A DNA stretch of 64,000 nt, taken from the NCBI GenBank assembly GCA_959026725.1, contig CAUFMG010000002.1:1-64000 (forward strand), in the 5' to 3' direction. How positions within the stretch are numbered: position 1 is the first letter of the stretch; every line of letters begins with the position of its first letter. A program made the position numbers and the translations under genes. The DNA comes from an uncultured Collinsella sp. GTDB lineage: Bacteria > Actinomycetota > Coriobacteriia > Coriobacteriales > Coriobacteriaceae. Below are positions 1 through 8,195 of the stretch, piece by piece. The notes under the pieces were generated by a model. It had not been told where the DNA came from. It was given only the letters and a program-made list of their open reading frames with translations, and made no database searches.

Positions 1-360
1 GTCATCGTCCCGGCGTTCAGCATCAGGGTAGCGCTGCGACGCGGAAATCGCGCGCTGTTGACGCGCCCCCGCAGTGCCCGCTTCCCCCAAGGACAATTAT
101 CAGTGCAGGTAGAAGGCCTGTCGATTTTCGAAAAGGCGGTCATGGTTGGCCCCTTCGGGCTAAACGTAGTAAATAGGCCCTTTTCTTGGCGTGCGGTCAG
201 CTCAATGCTTATCTCCGTGCCGGAACTGACCCAATTGCTTGTTAGTTGCGGTGATATAGGGGCTGTTTGGTGCTTTGGAGCCTCAAAACAGTCCCTATAT
301 CACCGCAACTTGGAAGGGGCGGGCGGTACCGGATGAGTGGTGCTGGCGGGTTAGGGCGGT
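1..360. other. Left-edge stretch without a convincing gene
   Basis: Frame 1 on the plus strand is open from the first base to a stop at 334-336. Its last third runs through the palindromic repeat at 244-310, and the translation has no recognisable domain and unusual composition. I see no good ribosome binding site. It may be repeat-derived DNA or the tail of something starting left of the window. The only clear structure is the hairpin repeat at 244-310, which lies just past the end of the minus-strand regulator. Confidence 0.5.
244..310. repeat. Palindromic hairpin repeat, family A (copy 1)
   Basis: An inverted repeat of about 25 bp per arm begins with AGTTGCGGTGATATAG and ends with its complement, around a loop of about 16 nt. 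A second copy at 8088-8154 has the same outer 16 nt but different inner stem bases, with pairing kept. It lies 50 bp beyond the 3' end of the minus-strand regulator gene, so it could act as a terminator or 3' RNA stabiliser. Confidence 0.85.
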
Positions 361-1284
361 TTAGGCCCGTTTGCGGTGCTTCCATTGTTTGCGGCACCAA
401 CGCATGAGTGCTTTTACGACCGGGATGGTGATGAGGATTACCCAGGCGGGATGGGGTTGTTCCAGGCAGAGCCACATGTAGAGGAACCATGCCTCGGCAC
501 TGACTGAATAGACGACATCGATCAGCTTAGATAAGTGGCGTTGGTCGATAAAGTCGCCAAGCGCGTAATAGACGGGAATCAAAAAGACGAGGAAGAGTCC
601 CGTAGCCCATGTGCCGTAGACAATGCCGAGCACCAGATAGGCGAGGGCGACAAGCGCGGGGAAGGGGAATTTGTTCCATGTACGTCCGACCTTGGTGTGG
701 AAATGCTTGCCATGATGGTCGAGCTTGTCGTGTGCTTCCTTCCAGCTGGAAAACGTCTCGCCGTCGATGGTGACGGTGCCGTCGTCATTGATATGCACAC
801 TATGTCCATCGTCCTCAAGCGTATCGATATGCAATCCGCCCGGCCCCACATGGACCTCTTCACCCTTGCGCTCGTTAGCTACATGAATGCCACTCCAGCC
901 AACATGAACCTCTTTGCCTTTGTTGGGATCAATAACGTGGATGCCGCGCGCGAGGGAAATATCGACAAGCGGCTTATCGCTGCAATCAGCGTGCTCAGCA
1001 GAAGCCTCAGCCTCTTCAGCCTTATCTGAAGCTTTGGTGCCGGCGTTGCTGTTCTGAGCCTCATCATCAGCGCTAGCCACCGCCTCCCCATACAGCAGCT
1101 CATCCAGCGACACGCCATACAGCGCGGCGAGCGCAATAAGGTTATCGGTATCGGGCGAGGATTCGCTGCGCTCCCATTTACTGACAGCCTGACGACTCAC
1201 ACCCAGCTGGGCGGCAAGCGCCTCCTGAGAAAGCCCGGCAGCTTTGCGGCGATCAACGAGCCGCTGCGCCATCGCAAGATCCAT
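361..1284 (-). CDS. XRE-family transcriptional regulator with C-terminal membrane domain
   Basis: A 307-residue protein. Residues about 4-62 form a Cro/CI-type helix-turn-helix (GLSQEALAAQLGVSRQAVSKWE). The middle part carries repeated beta-strand-like units (GIHV...EVHVGWSGIHV...EVHVGPGGLHI). The C-terminal hundred residues hold about three hydrophobic segments, so the DNA-binding domain is probably tethered to the membrane. I chose ATG at 1284 (MDLAMAQ) because AAAGGA lies 7 nt upstream; ATG at 1299 would overlap that site. The signal sensed is unknown, but the layout suggests a membrane or envelope input to DNA binding. Confidence 0.8.
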   Translation of the reverse strand: MDLAMAQRLVDRRKAAGLSQEALAAQLGVSRQAVSKWERSESSPDTDNLIALAALYGVSLDELLYGEAVASADDEAQNSNAGTKASDKAEEAEASAEHADCSDKPLVDISLARGIHVIDPNKGKEVHVGWSGIHVANERKGEEVHVGPGGLHIDTLEDDGHSVHINDDGTVTIDGETFSSWKEAHDKLDHHGKHFHTKVGRTWNKFPFPALVALAYLVLGIVYGTWATGLFLVFLIPVYYALGDFIDQRHLSKLIDVVYSVSAEAWFLYMWLCLEQPHPAWVILITIPVVKALMRWCRKQWKHRKRA

Positions 1285-1501
1285 GACAGTTCCTTTCATA
1301 TGGTGACCGTAATCGAATGAGCCGAGTATGCCGAGAACAACCGGTAGCGACCACCATTTCTAGTTAGAATCTGCCCCAACCCTACCGCAACTATAGGTGG
1401 CAACCCCCAACGACCAGCCATTTCATGACAAATGTCAGTGCTCGCAACAGCCAGGAGCCCCCATCATTCCAAAATTTCAGACCAGGCACCCGCAGCAAGA
1501 A

Positions 1502-1687
1502 GACGAATAGCCTCGGCCTCCCTAGTTACCGCAGGAGGCCCCAGGGCTTTCCTCCCAAATCTTTCCGCAGGACGGAAGGACCCCGCCGCGCGAAGCGCGC
1601 AGCGGGGTCCTGACATGTCCGAGGACGATTTGGGAGGAAAGCCCTGGGGCCTCCGATGAGAGCAGTTCCAGCCGAGGCTATTCGTCG
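1502..1687. repeat. Large nested palindrome (element E1) at the pfkA 3' end
   Basis: Perfect 28-bp arms at 1534-1561 and 1627-1654 enclose an inner hairpin (1577-1586 with 1602-1611) whose tip carries GCGCGAAGCGCGC. An outer pair of perfect 16-bp arms (1502-1517 and 1672-1687) overlaps the pfkA stop codon and last codons. The junction sequences between arm and inner hairpin, read on the minus strand, are GTCCTCGGACATG and CGTCCTGCGGAA. They recur in the element at 57257-57401. In the pfkA transcript this would be a long 3' hairpin beginning at the stop codon. Confidence 0.85.
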
Positions 1688-2757
1688 CCGAAGCTGATGC
1701 CCAACGCCTTGGCCTCGCGTACCAGGTCGCTCTGGGGATCGACATACTTGAGCTTGCCGGCGACATCCTCGAGCGGCATGTGGCACATCTTGCCATCGCG
1801 CAGGGCAATCATGTAGCCAAACTCGCCGCGCAGACAGCCGAGCGCTGCCTCGACGCCGCACTGGGTCGCAAAGATGCGGTCCTGGGCGTCGGGCTGACCG
1901 CCGCGCTGCGTGTGGCCGGGGATGGCGACGCGGGTCTCGCGACCAGTCTTGGCTTCGATCTCCTTGGCGATGTCGTAGACAATCGACGGGCTCGTGCGCT
2001 CGGCGAGTTTCTTCTTGTACTCCTTCTTGGACAGCGCCGCGTCCTCCTTGGAGATAGCACCCTCGGCGACGGCCACGATGGTAAAGCGGCTGCCGGTCTC
2101 CATGCGATGCTCGATGGTCTTGATGACCTGGTCCATGTCGTAGGGGATCTCGGGAATCAGGATGACGTCCGCGCCACCCGCGACGCCGGCGTACAGCGGG
2201 ATCCAGCCAACCTTGTGGCCCATGATCTCGATGACGAACACGCGGCCGTGACTCGAGGCGGTGGTGTGGATGTCATCGATGCACTTGGTGGCGACGTCGA
2301 TGGCGCTCGTAAAGCCAAACGTCAACTCGGTGCCCCAGGTGTCGTTATCGATGGTCTTGGGCAGGGCGATAACGTTGAGGCCCTCTTCGCGCAGGCGGTT
2401 GGCGGTCTTGGTGGAGCCGTTGCCGCCCAGCATAAACAGGCAGTCGAGTTGCAGCTTGTGATAGGTGTGGACCATCGCCGGCACCTTCTCGACGCCGTCG
2501 GCCTCGGGAGTGTCCAGACGCTTGAACGGCGTGCGGCTCGTGCCCAAAATGGTGCCGCCGCGGGTGAGGATACCGCTAAAATCGGCGGGCGTCATGACGC
2601 GGAACCTGCTGTAGATAAGGCCCTGGTAGCCGTCCTCAAAACCATAGATCTCGATAGGTTCTTTGCTATTGGTCATAAGCGTTTTGACGATGCCGCGCAT
2701 GGTGGCGTTGAGCGCTTGGCAGTCGCCGCCACTGGTAAGAAGACCGATCCTAAGCAT
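1678..2757 (-). CDS. pfkA: 6-phosphofructokinase
   Basis: A 359-residue cytoplasmic phosphofructokinase that commits fructose 6-phosphate to glycolysis. Visible motifs are the N-terminal nucleotide loop GGDC (10-13), GGNGS (111-115) and the catalytic PKTIDND (133-139). The glycine in GGNGS, where PPi-dependent enzymes carry aspartate, favours ATP as phosphoryl donor. The asparagine replacing the usual aspartate of GGDGS, and PKTIDND instead of PGTIDND, place it outside the classical E. coli PfkA group, so donor choice is inferred. ATG at 2757 has GGAAGGA at good spacing. The stop codon lies inside palindrome E1. Confidence 0.9.
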   Translation of the reverse strand: MLRIGLLTSGGDCQALNATMRGIVKTLMTNSKEPIEIYGFEDGYQGLIYSRFRVMTPADFSGILTRGGTILGTSRTPFKRLDTPEADGVEKVPAMVHTYHKLQLDCLFMLGGNGSTKTANRLREEGLNVIALPKTIDNDTWGTELTFGFTSAIDVATKCIDDIHTTASSHGRVFVIEIMGHKVGWIPLYAGVAGGADVILIPEIPYDMDQVIKTIEHRMETGSRFTIVAVAEGAISKEDAALSKKEYKKKLAERTSPSIVYDIAKEIEAKTGRETRVAIPGHTQRGGQPDAQDRIFATQCGVEAALGCLRGEFGYMIALRDGKMCHMPLEDVAGKLKYVDPQSDLVREAKALGISFGDE

Positions 2758-2795
2758 GATGAATCCTTCCGGGCAAGTTATAACATGCGCATAAG

Positions 2796-2828
2796 TTTAC
2801 CCCCGCACACTGTTGATACGGGGGTAAA
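2796..2828 (-). terminator. Hairpin between pfkA and the Ntn hydrolase
   Basis: Inverted repeat TTTACCCCCG / CGGGGGTAAA with a 13-nt loop. It sits just past the stop of the minus-strand hydrolase and upstream of pfkA, both on the minus strand. The T-tract on the minus strand is weak, so termination is only likely. Confidence 0.6.
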
Positions 2829-2896
2829 ACGTGTTAGCTCAAGCGTATGGAAATGTAAGCAACGTCAGGGAACGTAAGGTCGACGGGCCTGGCTCC

Positions 2897-3988
2897 TTAC
2901 AGCGCAAAGGCGTCGACGTCGCCCCAGTGGCGGCGCAGCGTGATGGCGGCAGCGGGCTCGGTATTGTCAAAGATGACCGACCATTGCGTATTGCTGGTGA
3001 TGTCTTCCGGATTGGGCTCTTGGGCTGCGGCGCGAAGGGCCTTCCAAGCGACTGCCTCGTCCTGGGCACCGGCGTGGGCGTCAAGGACATCGGCGATTGC
3101 GACGGCGCGCTCTTTACCATGGCCCAGCTCGTCATTCTTTTGGTTGGGCAGCACTTCGTCGCCATAGCAAGCGTAGAAGTTCGTAACCTGGCGTACAGGA
3201 GTCGCTTTGAAAGCACGGTTCGGATCGCGCGGATCCCACTCTACTACGCGCGCGTCACTGGCGGCGTCGTTGATAAAGAAGTGGTAATCGCGTCCTGCCA
3301 TGGCGTGCATGTCGTAGGCGGAAAGCAGGTCGACAGCTTCTTGCGTGGTGGCGGCACGGTCGAGCACCAGACGGATGGCGAGCGAGGTATTGATGACGGG
3401 GCGTTGCGTGTCCTGGTCACAGGGCTTGGAATCCAGAGTGAGTACGGCAATGGACACGCCGCATTCGTTAACACCGTCGAGCTGGGCAAACGGGCCCATG
3501 AGTGCGGCGGCGCGTCCGCCGACGGAGTCAAGCGGAGTGTTATCGCCCAGGTTGTTAAGGGCGGCAAACCCGATGGAGGCATAGCCGCCGCGTGGGTGAT
3601 TGCGCACCAGCAGCGACGAGGTGTCGTCCTTAAAGTCGTAATTGCGACCGGTGCGCACGCGGCCTTCGGCATCTACGGCGACAAAAGCGCTGCAGGCAAA
3701 CTGGGGCGCCTGGACATGTACCGGCACACCGGGCAGCACCTGCGCCACCACGGCATCGATGTAGGCCTGGTCGTCGCGCACGCCAGCGGCGATGATGCGA
3801 TCAAGATTGTAGTCGTAGGCGATGTCGATTGCGTACAGGTCATAGCTATCCGCGTAGCCAGTCAAGCGTTTGAGCGACGCGGCGGACTTGATTTGCTTGT
3901 GATAAACGATACCGGTGGCAGCGGCAAGGCCGACGGCAGCCCCGGCAATGCCGCAAACAGCGGCGGTAACGATACTACGTGGCTTCAT
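2897..3988 (-). CDS. Membrane-anchored or secreted linear amide C-N hydrolase (choloylglycine hydrolase-like Ntn fold)
   Basis: A 363-residue protein with an N-terminal hydrophobic segment (about residues 8-27) followed by an Ntn-hydrolase domain. The family pattern FACSAF...GRNYDF is present, with Cys99 as likely nucleophile and Arg115/Asp118 matching the conserved Arg-Asn-x-Asp. It would cleave a linear amide outside the membrane. Bile-salt hydrolases are related, but they are cytoplasmic and start at the catalytic Cys; here about 98 residues precede it, so maturation would need removal of a propeptide. The substrate is unknown and bile-salt deconjugation should not be assumed. Start supported by GAGGAG before ATG 3988. 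Confidence 0.75.
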   Translation of the reverse strand: MKPRSIVTAAVCGIAGAAVGLAAATGIVYHKQIKSAASLKRLTGYADSYDLYAIDIAYDYNLDRIIAAGVRDDQAYIDAVVAQVLPGVPVHVQAPQFACSAFVAVDAEGRVRTGRNYDFKDDTSSLLVRNHPRGGYASIGFAALNNLGDNTPLDSVGGRAAALMGPFAQLDGVNECGVSIAVLTLDSKPCDQDTQRPVINTSLAIRLVLDRAATTQEAVDLLSAYDMHAMAGRDYHFFINDAASDARVVEWDPRDPNRAFKATPVRQVTNFYACYGDEVLPNQKNDELGHGKERAVAIADVLDAHAGAQDEAVAWKALRAAAQEPNPEDITSNTQWSVIFDNTEPAAAITLRRHWGDVDAFAL

Positions 3989-4149
3989 GACGGCTCCTCT
4001 CGTCCTGTTAGCGCAATTGTCGCAAAAGGTGCGCGGGTGTGGCGGTTCAACTTGGTGAGCGGCACGGGATTAACCATGGAATGAAAGGCATGGCACCGGC
4101 GCGGCGGGGTATGCTGGAGGGGACCATCAACCCAGCGAAAGGGGAGAGT

Positions 4150-5535
4150 ATGACGGATCAGGAAACACCTGAGCGCGCGCACGTGACGGCCGACGATATC
4201 GAGGCGGCCAACGACCTTATCGACTTTATCGAGGCATGCCCCAGCATGTTCCATACGGCGGCGACCATTATGGCCGAGCTCGACGAGGCGGGCTTTACCT
4301 ACCTGCCCGAGAACGCGGCGTGGGACATCGAGCCGGCCGGGCGTTATTACACGCAGCGCAATACCTCGAGCGTTGTTGCCTTTAAGGTGGGCGAGGACCT
4401 GGCCGCGACGTGGGGCGAGGACGGCGTTGCCGGCGACTACCATTTTCAGCTGACGGCGTCGCACAGCGATTCTCCGACGTTTAAGGTCAAGGCCGTGCCC
4501 GAACTCGACGGCGCGGGCGAGACACTGCGCCTGAACACCGAAGCCTACGGCGGCATGATCGACTACACCTGGTTCGATCGCCCGCTGGCGCTTGCGGGCC
4601 GCGTGTTGGTACGCGAGGGCGGCCGTATTGAGAGCCGTCTGCTTGCCACCGAGCGCGAGGTCGCTATCATTCCGAGCCTTGCTATCCACATGAACCGCGG
4701 CGTTAACGAGGGCTTTGCGCCCAACCGCGCCGTTGACCTCTGCCCGCTCATCAGCGCCGGTGATCTTAAGCAGGGCGACTTTGATGCTCTGATCGCCGAC
4801 GAGTTGGACGTTGAGCCCGAGCAGATTCTGGGCCGCGATCTGTTCCTGGTCAATCGTCAGGATGCGCGCATTTGGGGCTGGGCCGACGAGTTTATCTCGA
4901 CGCCCAAGCTCGACGACCTGGCCTGTGCCTATACCTCGCTGCAGGCATTTTTGGGTGCCGAGAATGCGCACGACATCTCGGTCTTTTGCTGCTTTGATAA
5001 CGAGGAGGTTGGCTCCGAGACCAAGCAGGGCGCAATGTCGACGTTTTTGGCCGACGCACTGCGCCGCATCAATGGGTCGCTGGGCTTTGACGACGAGTCG
5101 TACCATCGCGCCCTTGCCGCATCGATGCTTGTAAGTTGCGACAATGCACATGCCGTGCATCCCAACCACGCCGAGAAGTGCGACGCCCGCAATCAGGTTG
5201 TGCTCAACGGCGGCATCGTCATCAAGGAAGCTGCCAACCAGCACTACTGCACCGATGCTTTTAGCCGCGCGGTGTTCCAGGCCATCTGTGATGACGCCGA
5301 CGTACCCACACAGGCCTTCGCCAACAAGAGCGATATGGCCGGCGGCTCCACGCTCGGCAATCTGTCCAATATGCAGGCGAGCATGCATGCCGTGGACGTG
5401 GGCTTGCCGCAGCTTGCCATGCACTCGAGCTACGAGACCGGCGGCGTGCGCGACGTAATGTATGCCATCCGCGCCCTCACCGCCTTCTACGAGCGAAACC
5501 TAACCATCAACGGTGCCGAAAGCGTGGAGCTCTAA
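4150..5535 (+). CDS. M18 family aminopeptidase
   Basis: A 461-residue zinc aminopeptidase of the M18 family, which removes N-terminal, often acidic, residues from peptides in the cytoplasm. The metal-ligand series is visible: TASHSDSP (His), LDDLACAY (Asp), CFDNEEVGS (Glu pair), SCDNAHAVHP (Asp) and the C-terminal HSSYETGG (His). I chose ATG 4150 (MTDQETPE) because it gives the family's usual length and follows an AAAGGGGAG purine tract; upstream in-frame sequence lacks coding character. It is divergent from the Ntn hydrolase and followed without gap by a small ORF. Confidence 0.9.
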   Translation: MTDQETPERAHVTADDIEAANDLIDFIEACPSMFHTAATIMAELDEAGFTYLPENAAWDIEPAGRYYTQRNTSSVVAFKVGEDLAATWGEDGVAGDYHFQLTASHSDSPTFKVKAVPELDGAGETLRLNTEAYGGMIDYTWFDRPLALAGRVLVREGGRIESRLLATEREVAIIPSLAIHMNRGVNEGFAPNRAVDLCPLISAGDLKQGDFDALIADELDVEPEQILGRDLFLVNRQDARIWGWADEFISTPKLDDLACAYTSLQAFLGAENAHDISVFCCFDNEEVGSETKQGAMSTFLADALRRINGSLGFDDESYHRALAASMLVSCDNAHAVHPNHAEKCDARNQVVLNGGIVIKEAANQHYCTDAFSRAVFQAICDDADVPTQAFANKSDMAGGSTLGNLSNMQASMHAVDVGLPQLAMHSSYETGGVRDVMYAIRALTAFYERNLTINGAESVEL

Positions 5536-5718
5536 ATGCGAGCCGAAGAAATGAAGGCCGAGCGTGGGGCTCAGCTTATTGATCGGGGTTTACAGCTGTT
5601 CGTCGCCGCTTGCCATGAGTCAGGGGTCGACGTTTCCAAGGCGCGACCAACGAGTGCTGAAGAACTCAAGCGTAACGCCTATTCGGACCGCTATGACGAG
5701 GAGACGGACTGGCTCTAA
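5536..5718 (+). CDS. Small hypothetical protein (60 aa) coupled to the aminopeptidase
   Basis: The ATG abuts the aminopeptidase stop codon (TAA then ATG), and GGAG at the end of the upstream gene is correctly spaced for reinitiation. The product is soluble, mixed charge and ends in an acidic tail (SDRYDEETDWL). I recognise no domain. The placement suggests a translationally coupled companion, but it could be an unexpressed chance ORF. Confidence 0.45.
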   Translation: MRAEEMKAERGAQLIDRGLQLFVAACHESGVDVSKARPTSAEELKRNAYSDRYDEETDWL

Positions 5719-5827
5719 TAAGCGAAGTGTCGAAAACGCTAGATGTATGTTTGATATCACTTTGGCGAGAGTGTCGCAGACAGAACTACCGGTATGGCGC
5801 AAGCCAACCTGACCCCATTGCACCAAA

Positions 5828-5876
5828 CCTACCAAAAAGGGACAGGTTCATTTCGGCAGGCTTTATCTGGGCAAAT
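5828..5876. repeat. GGGACAGG-loop hairpin repeat, family D (copy 1)
   Basis: CCTACCAAAA pairs imperfectly with TTTCGGCAGG around a loop containing GGGACAGGTTCA, followed by CTTTATCTGGGCAAA. Related copies are at 7039-7086 and 46774-46820; the loop core GGGACAGG also occurs at 20672-20707 and 41891-41926 with other arms. Confidence 0.8.
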
Positions 5877-5937
5877 GCCGCAATGCCAACAGCTGGACAG
5901 AATTGTTAAGACACCGCAGGTTGAGCAAACGTCAGCG

Positions 5938-6044
5938 AGCGATGTCCAGAGCGAACAAGTTGGCATTCAAAAGGCAAGGCATAGACCTTCTGGTCATGCC
6001 TCGCCTTTTGAATGACAAATTGTCGCTCTGGGCGACGCGCAGCG
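5938..6044. repeat. Large imperfect inverted repeat (element E4)
   Basis: The inner arms CATTCAAAAGGCAAGGCAT (5965-5983) and its near complement (5997-6015) are perfect except for one base. Pairing resumes outside them with TCCAGAGCGA against TCGCTCTGGGCGA, giving arms of roughly 45-50 bp. No ORF or transposase is linked to it. It does not carry the junction motif of elements E1 and E3. Confidence 0.7.
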
Positions 6045-6082
6045 TCGAGGGGTTCCGGCGTTTGGTAAAACGCCGGAACAAA

Positions 6083-7018
6083 TCAGTGCTCGATCCAACA
6101 ACGTAAAGTTTCGCCAGCTTGCAGATGACGCAGATTCTCTGCGGCAATGTCGACCACATTGTTGAGCGTGGCTGCCAGGTGGAACCAACCGGAGACATGC
6201 GGCGTGATGAGCATGTTGGGCGCATCCCACAGCGGGCTTGTCGCGGGCAGCGGCTCGGGATCGGTGACGTCGACCGCGGCGCCGGCAAGGTGGCCCGACT
6301 CAAGGGCGGCAACCAGGTCGTCGGCAATCACGAGGTCGCCGCGACCGCCGTTGGCAAAGAAAGCGCTCGGCTTCATCGCGGCAAAGAACTCGGCATTCGC
6401 CAGACCACGGGTCTCGGGCGTACTGGGCATAAAGGATGCGACGACGTCAGCCTCGGCCAGGCGCTTGGAGAGGGCGTCCATGCCGTCCATGTCTTCAAAC
6501 ACGATGGGGTAGACGAGCGGATGACGCTTGATGCCGCGGACGTGTGCGCCCATGCTGCGGCAGAGCGTGGCGAAGTGCCCACCGATATCGCCGGCGCCCA
6601 GTACGAGTACATTGGCATTTTTGAGCGAAGTGACCGGCCCCAAATCCTCCCAGCGATGCTCGCGCTGCAGGTCTTGGTAGCCGGGCAGGCGCTTCATCAT
6701 GGAAAGGACCATGGCAAACATGTGCTCGCTCACGGCCTGGCCGTAGGCGCCCACCGAGCAGGAGAGCTTGGCGTCGGCCGGCACAGTACCGGCGGCGAGA
6801 TAATCGTCGTAACCGGCACTCTGCAGCTGTAGCAGCTGGAGATGCTCGCATGCCGTGAGCATGGCGGGGTCGATATTGCCCAGGATCACATCGGCATCCG
6901 CGACCTGCTCGCGTGTGACTTCGCTGGCGCTCGTGTAGATAAAGTCCTCGCCCGGAGCGCTCGACTCAAGAATTGTGCGATGGCGGTCATTGACGGGCAG
7001 CAAAACCAGAATGTTCAC
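6083..7018 (-). CDS. D-2-hydroxyacid dehydrogenase family protein
   Basis: A 311-residue NAD(P)-dependent oxidoreductase of the D-isomer 2-hydroxyacid dehydrogenase family. The nucleotide-binding loop is VLGAGDIGG at about residues 141-149. The catalytic Arg (NGGRGDL), Glu (DPEPLP) and His (TPHVSG) are all in family order. It would interconvert a 2-keto acid and a D-2-hydroxy acid in the cytosol; the specific substrate cannot be told. The start is GTG at 7018 with GAGAGGA upstream. Confidence 0.85.
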   Translation of the reverse strand: MNILVLLPVNDRHRTILESSAPGEDFIYTSASEVTREQVADADVILGNIDPAMLTACEHLQLLQLQSAGYDDYLAAGTVPADAKLSCSVGAYGQAVSEHMFAMVLSMMKRLPGYQDLQREHRWEDLGPVTSLKNANVLVLGAGDIGGHFATLCRSMGAHVRGIKRHPLVYPIVFEDMDGMDALSKRLAEADVVASFMPSTPETRGLANAEFFAAMKPSAFFANGGRGDLVIADDLVAALESGHLAGAAVDVTDPEPLPATSPLWDAPNMLITPHVSGWFHLAATLNNVVDIAAENLRHLQAGETLRCWIEH

Positions 7019-7038
7019 AAGCAGTCCTCTCCGCTCAA

Positions 7039-7086
7039 CCTACCAAAAAAGAACAGGTTTATTTTGGCAGGTTTTATCAGGCAAAA
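7039..7086. repeat. GGGACAGG-type hairpin repeat, family D (copy 2)
   Basis: CCTACCAAAA pairs with TTTTGGCAGG around a loop AAGAACAGGTTTA, followed by TTTTATCAGGCAAAA. It is near identical to the copies at 5828 and 46774. It lies between two minus-strand genes, downstream of the methionine aminopeptidase. Confidence 0.8.
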
Positions 7087-7098
7087 CGTTCAAATAAA

Positions 7099-7141
7099 AC
7101 GCCGGATGTAAGACGAGCGTGCCCGTCAGCATCCGGCGTAT
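7099..7141 (-). terminator. Probable terminator of the methionine aminopeptidase gene
   Basis: ACGCCGGATG pairs with CATCCGGCGT around a 21-nt loop, immediately past the minus-strand stop at 7148. No long T-run follows on the minus strand, so it may be a stabilising hairpin rather than an intrinsic terminator. Confidence 0.5.
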
Positions 7142-7147
7142 CTACAG

Positions 7148-8035
7148 CTACCAGCTGAGCAGTTCGTAGCCGTCCTCGGTCACCACGAGCTGCACCTCGC
7201 ACTGGGCCGAATCGCTGCCGTCCTTGGTGCGCACGCACCAGCCGTCGCCCTTGCTAATCTTGATATCGGGCGCTCCGGCATTGACCATGGGCTCGATGGT
7301 AAAGACCATGCCCGGAGCCATGATGGTGTCTACATCGGGCGCCTCGGTGGTAAAGCCCACAAACGGGTCCTCGTGGAACTCCTTACCGATGCCGTGTCCA
7401 CCGTACTCGCGCACCACGCTAAAGCCGGCGTCCTCGACCGTCTTTTGCACGGCCTCGGCCATAACGGACAGCGGCAGCCACGGCTTGACGGCCGCCAGAC
7501 CCGCCTCCACGCTGGCGCGGGTGACGTCGACCAGGCGCTGGCGCTCGGCCGAGACTTCGCCGATGCAGAACATGCGGCTCGAGTCGCTAAAGTAGCCGTC
7601 TAGGATCGTGGAGCAGTCCACGTTGATGATGTCGCCCTCGTGCAGCACGTCCGTATCGCAGGGGATACCGTGGCAGACCACGTCGTTGATCGAGGTGCAC
7701 ACGCTCTTGGGATAGCCCTCGTAGTTGAGGTCGGCCGGCGTGCCACCGTGCTCGACGGTGTAGTCGTAGATCATCTGGTCGATCTGGTTGGTGGTCATGC
7801 CTGCGGCGATGTGCTCGCCTACGTAGTCGAGCACGCCCACATTGATGGCGGCCGAGCGTTTGATGCCCTCGATGTCGGCGGGCGTCTTGTAGAGCGTGCG
7901 GGGCAGAACCTCCCAGCCCTCCTCCCACAGGCGCTCGAGGCGCTCATCGAAGGCGCTATGGCATTTCTTATATTTTTTGCCGCTGCCGCACCAGCAAGCG
8001 TCGTTGCGGCCGGGCACGGGTCCGTTGTCAAACAT
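7148..8035 (-). CDS. map: Type I methionyl aminopeptidase with N-terminal SEC-C motif
   Basis: A 295-residue enzyme that removes the initiator methionine from nascent proteins. The N-terminus has a SEC-C zinc motif (Cys14, Cys16, Cys25, His26; CWCGSGKKYKKCH), which in related enzymes is thought to aid ribosome or protein contact. The pita-bread catalytic domain follows, with metal ligands in INVDCS and FSDSSRM (two Asp), GGHGIG (His), FTIEPM (Glu) and AQCEVQ (Glu). ATG 8035 is preceded by GAAAGGAAG. Confidence 0.95.
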   Translation of the reverse strand: MFDNGPVPGRNDACWCGSGKKYKKCHSAFDERLERLWEEGWEVLPRTLYKTPADIEGIKRSAAINVGVLDYVGEHIAAGMTTNQIDQMIYDYTVEHGGTPADLNYEGYPKSVCTSINDVVCHGIPCDTDVLHEGDIINVDCSTILDGYFSDSSRMFCIGEVSAERQRLVDVTRASVEAGLAAVKPWLPLSVMAEAVQKTVEDAGFSVVREYGGHGIGKEFHEDPFVGFTTEAPDVDTIMAPGMVFTIEPMVNAGAPDIKISKGDGWCVRTKDGSDSAQCEVQLVVTEDGYELLSW

Positions 8036-8087
8036 GGCTAACTTCCTTTCATCCGCAGCTAGTATAGCCCACCCACGCGTCCATAAA

Positions 8088-8154
8088 AGTTGCGGTGATA
8101 TAGTTCCGATTTAAGCGGTTTAACAGCACAAATAGGAACTATATCACCGCAACT
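8088..8154. repeat. Palindromic hairpin repeat, family A (copy 2)
   Basis: Arms of about 25 bp start AGTTGCGGTGATATAGTTCC and end in the complement, with one mismatch. The outer 16 nt equal copy 1 at 244-310, while the inner stem differs in both arms, so pairing is conserved over sequence. It lies downstream of the radical SAM gene (minus strand). Confidence 0.85.
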
Positions 8155-8195
8155 GATGGAGCGGGGTGGTGGGCACTAGCTGCTGCGTGGTTTTG

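Larger units (their letters stand above)
5719..6082. other. Intergenic stretch with two repeat elements
   Basis: No gene is supported here. It holds a GGGACAGG-loop repeat (5828-5876), a large imperfect inverted repeat (about 5938-6044) and a short hairpin CCGGCGTTT/AAAACGCCGG at about 6057-6078 close to the dehydrogenase stop. The flanking genes converge, so these structures sit at the 3' ends of both transcripts. Confidence 0.6.

Noticed and set aside
58..336. 92-codon ORF at the left edge
   Set aside because: It runs through a palindromic repeat shared with 8088-8154 and has no ribosome site or domain, so it is probably not a gene.
1425..1861. Several 60-115 codon ORFs across palindrome E1
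   Set aside because: They exist on both strands in the palindrome and overlap pfkA; their translations are Arg/Pro-rich artefacts of the repeat.
3985..5424. 479-codon minus-strand ORF over the M18 aminopeptidase
   Set aside because: Antisense shadow; the plus-strand gene has complete metal-ligand motifs and a start site.
5727..6106. Short plus-strand ORFs between the aminopeptidase and the dehydrogenase
   Set aside because: They cross the repeat elements at 5828 and 5938, lack ribosome sites and have no conserved features.
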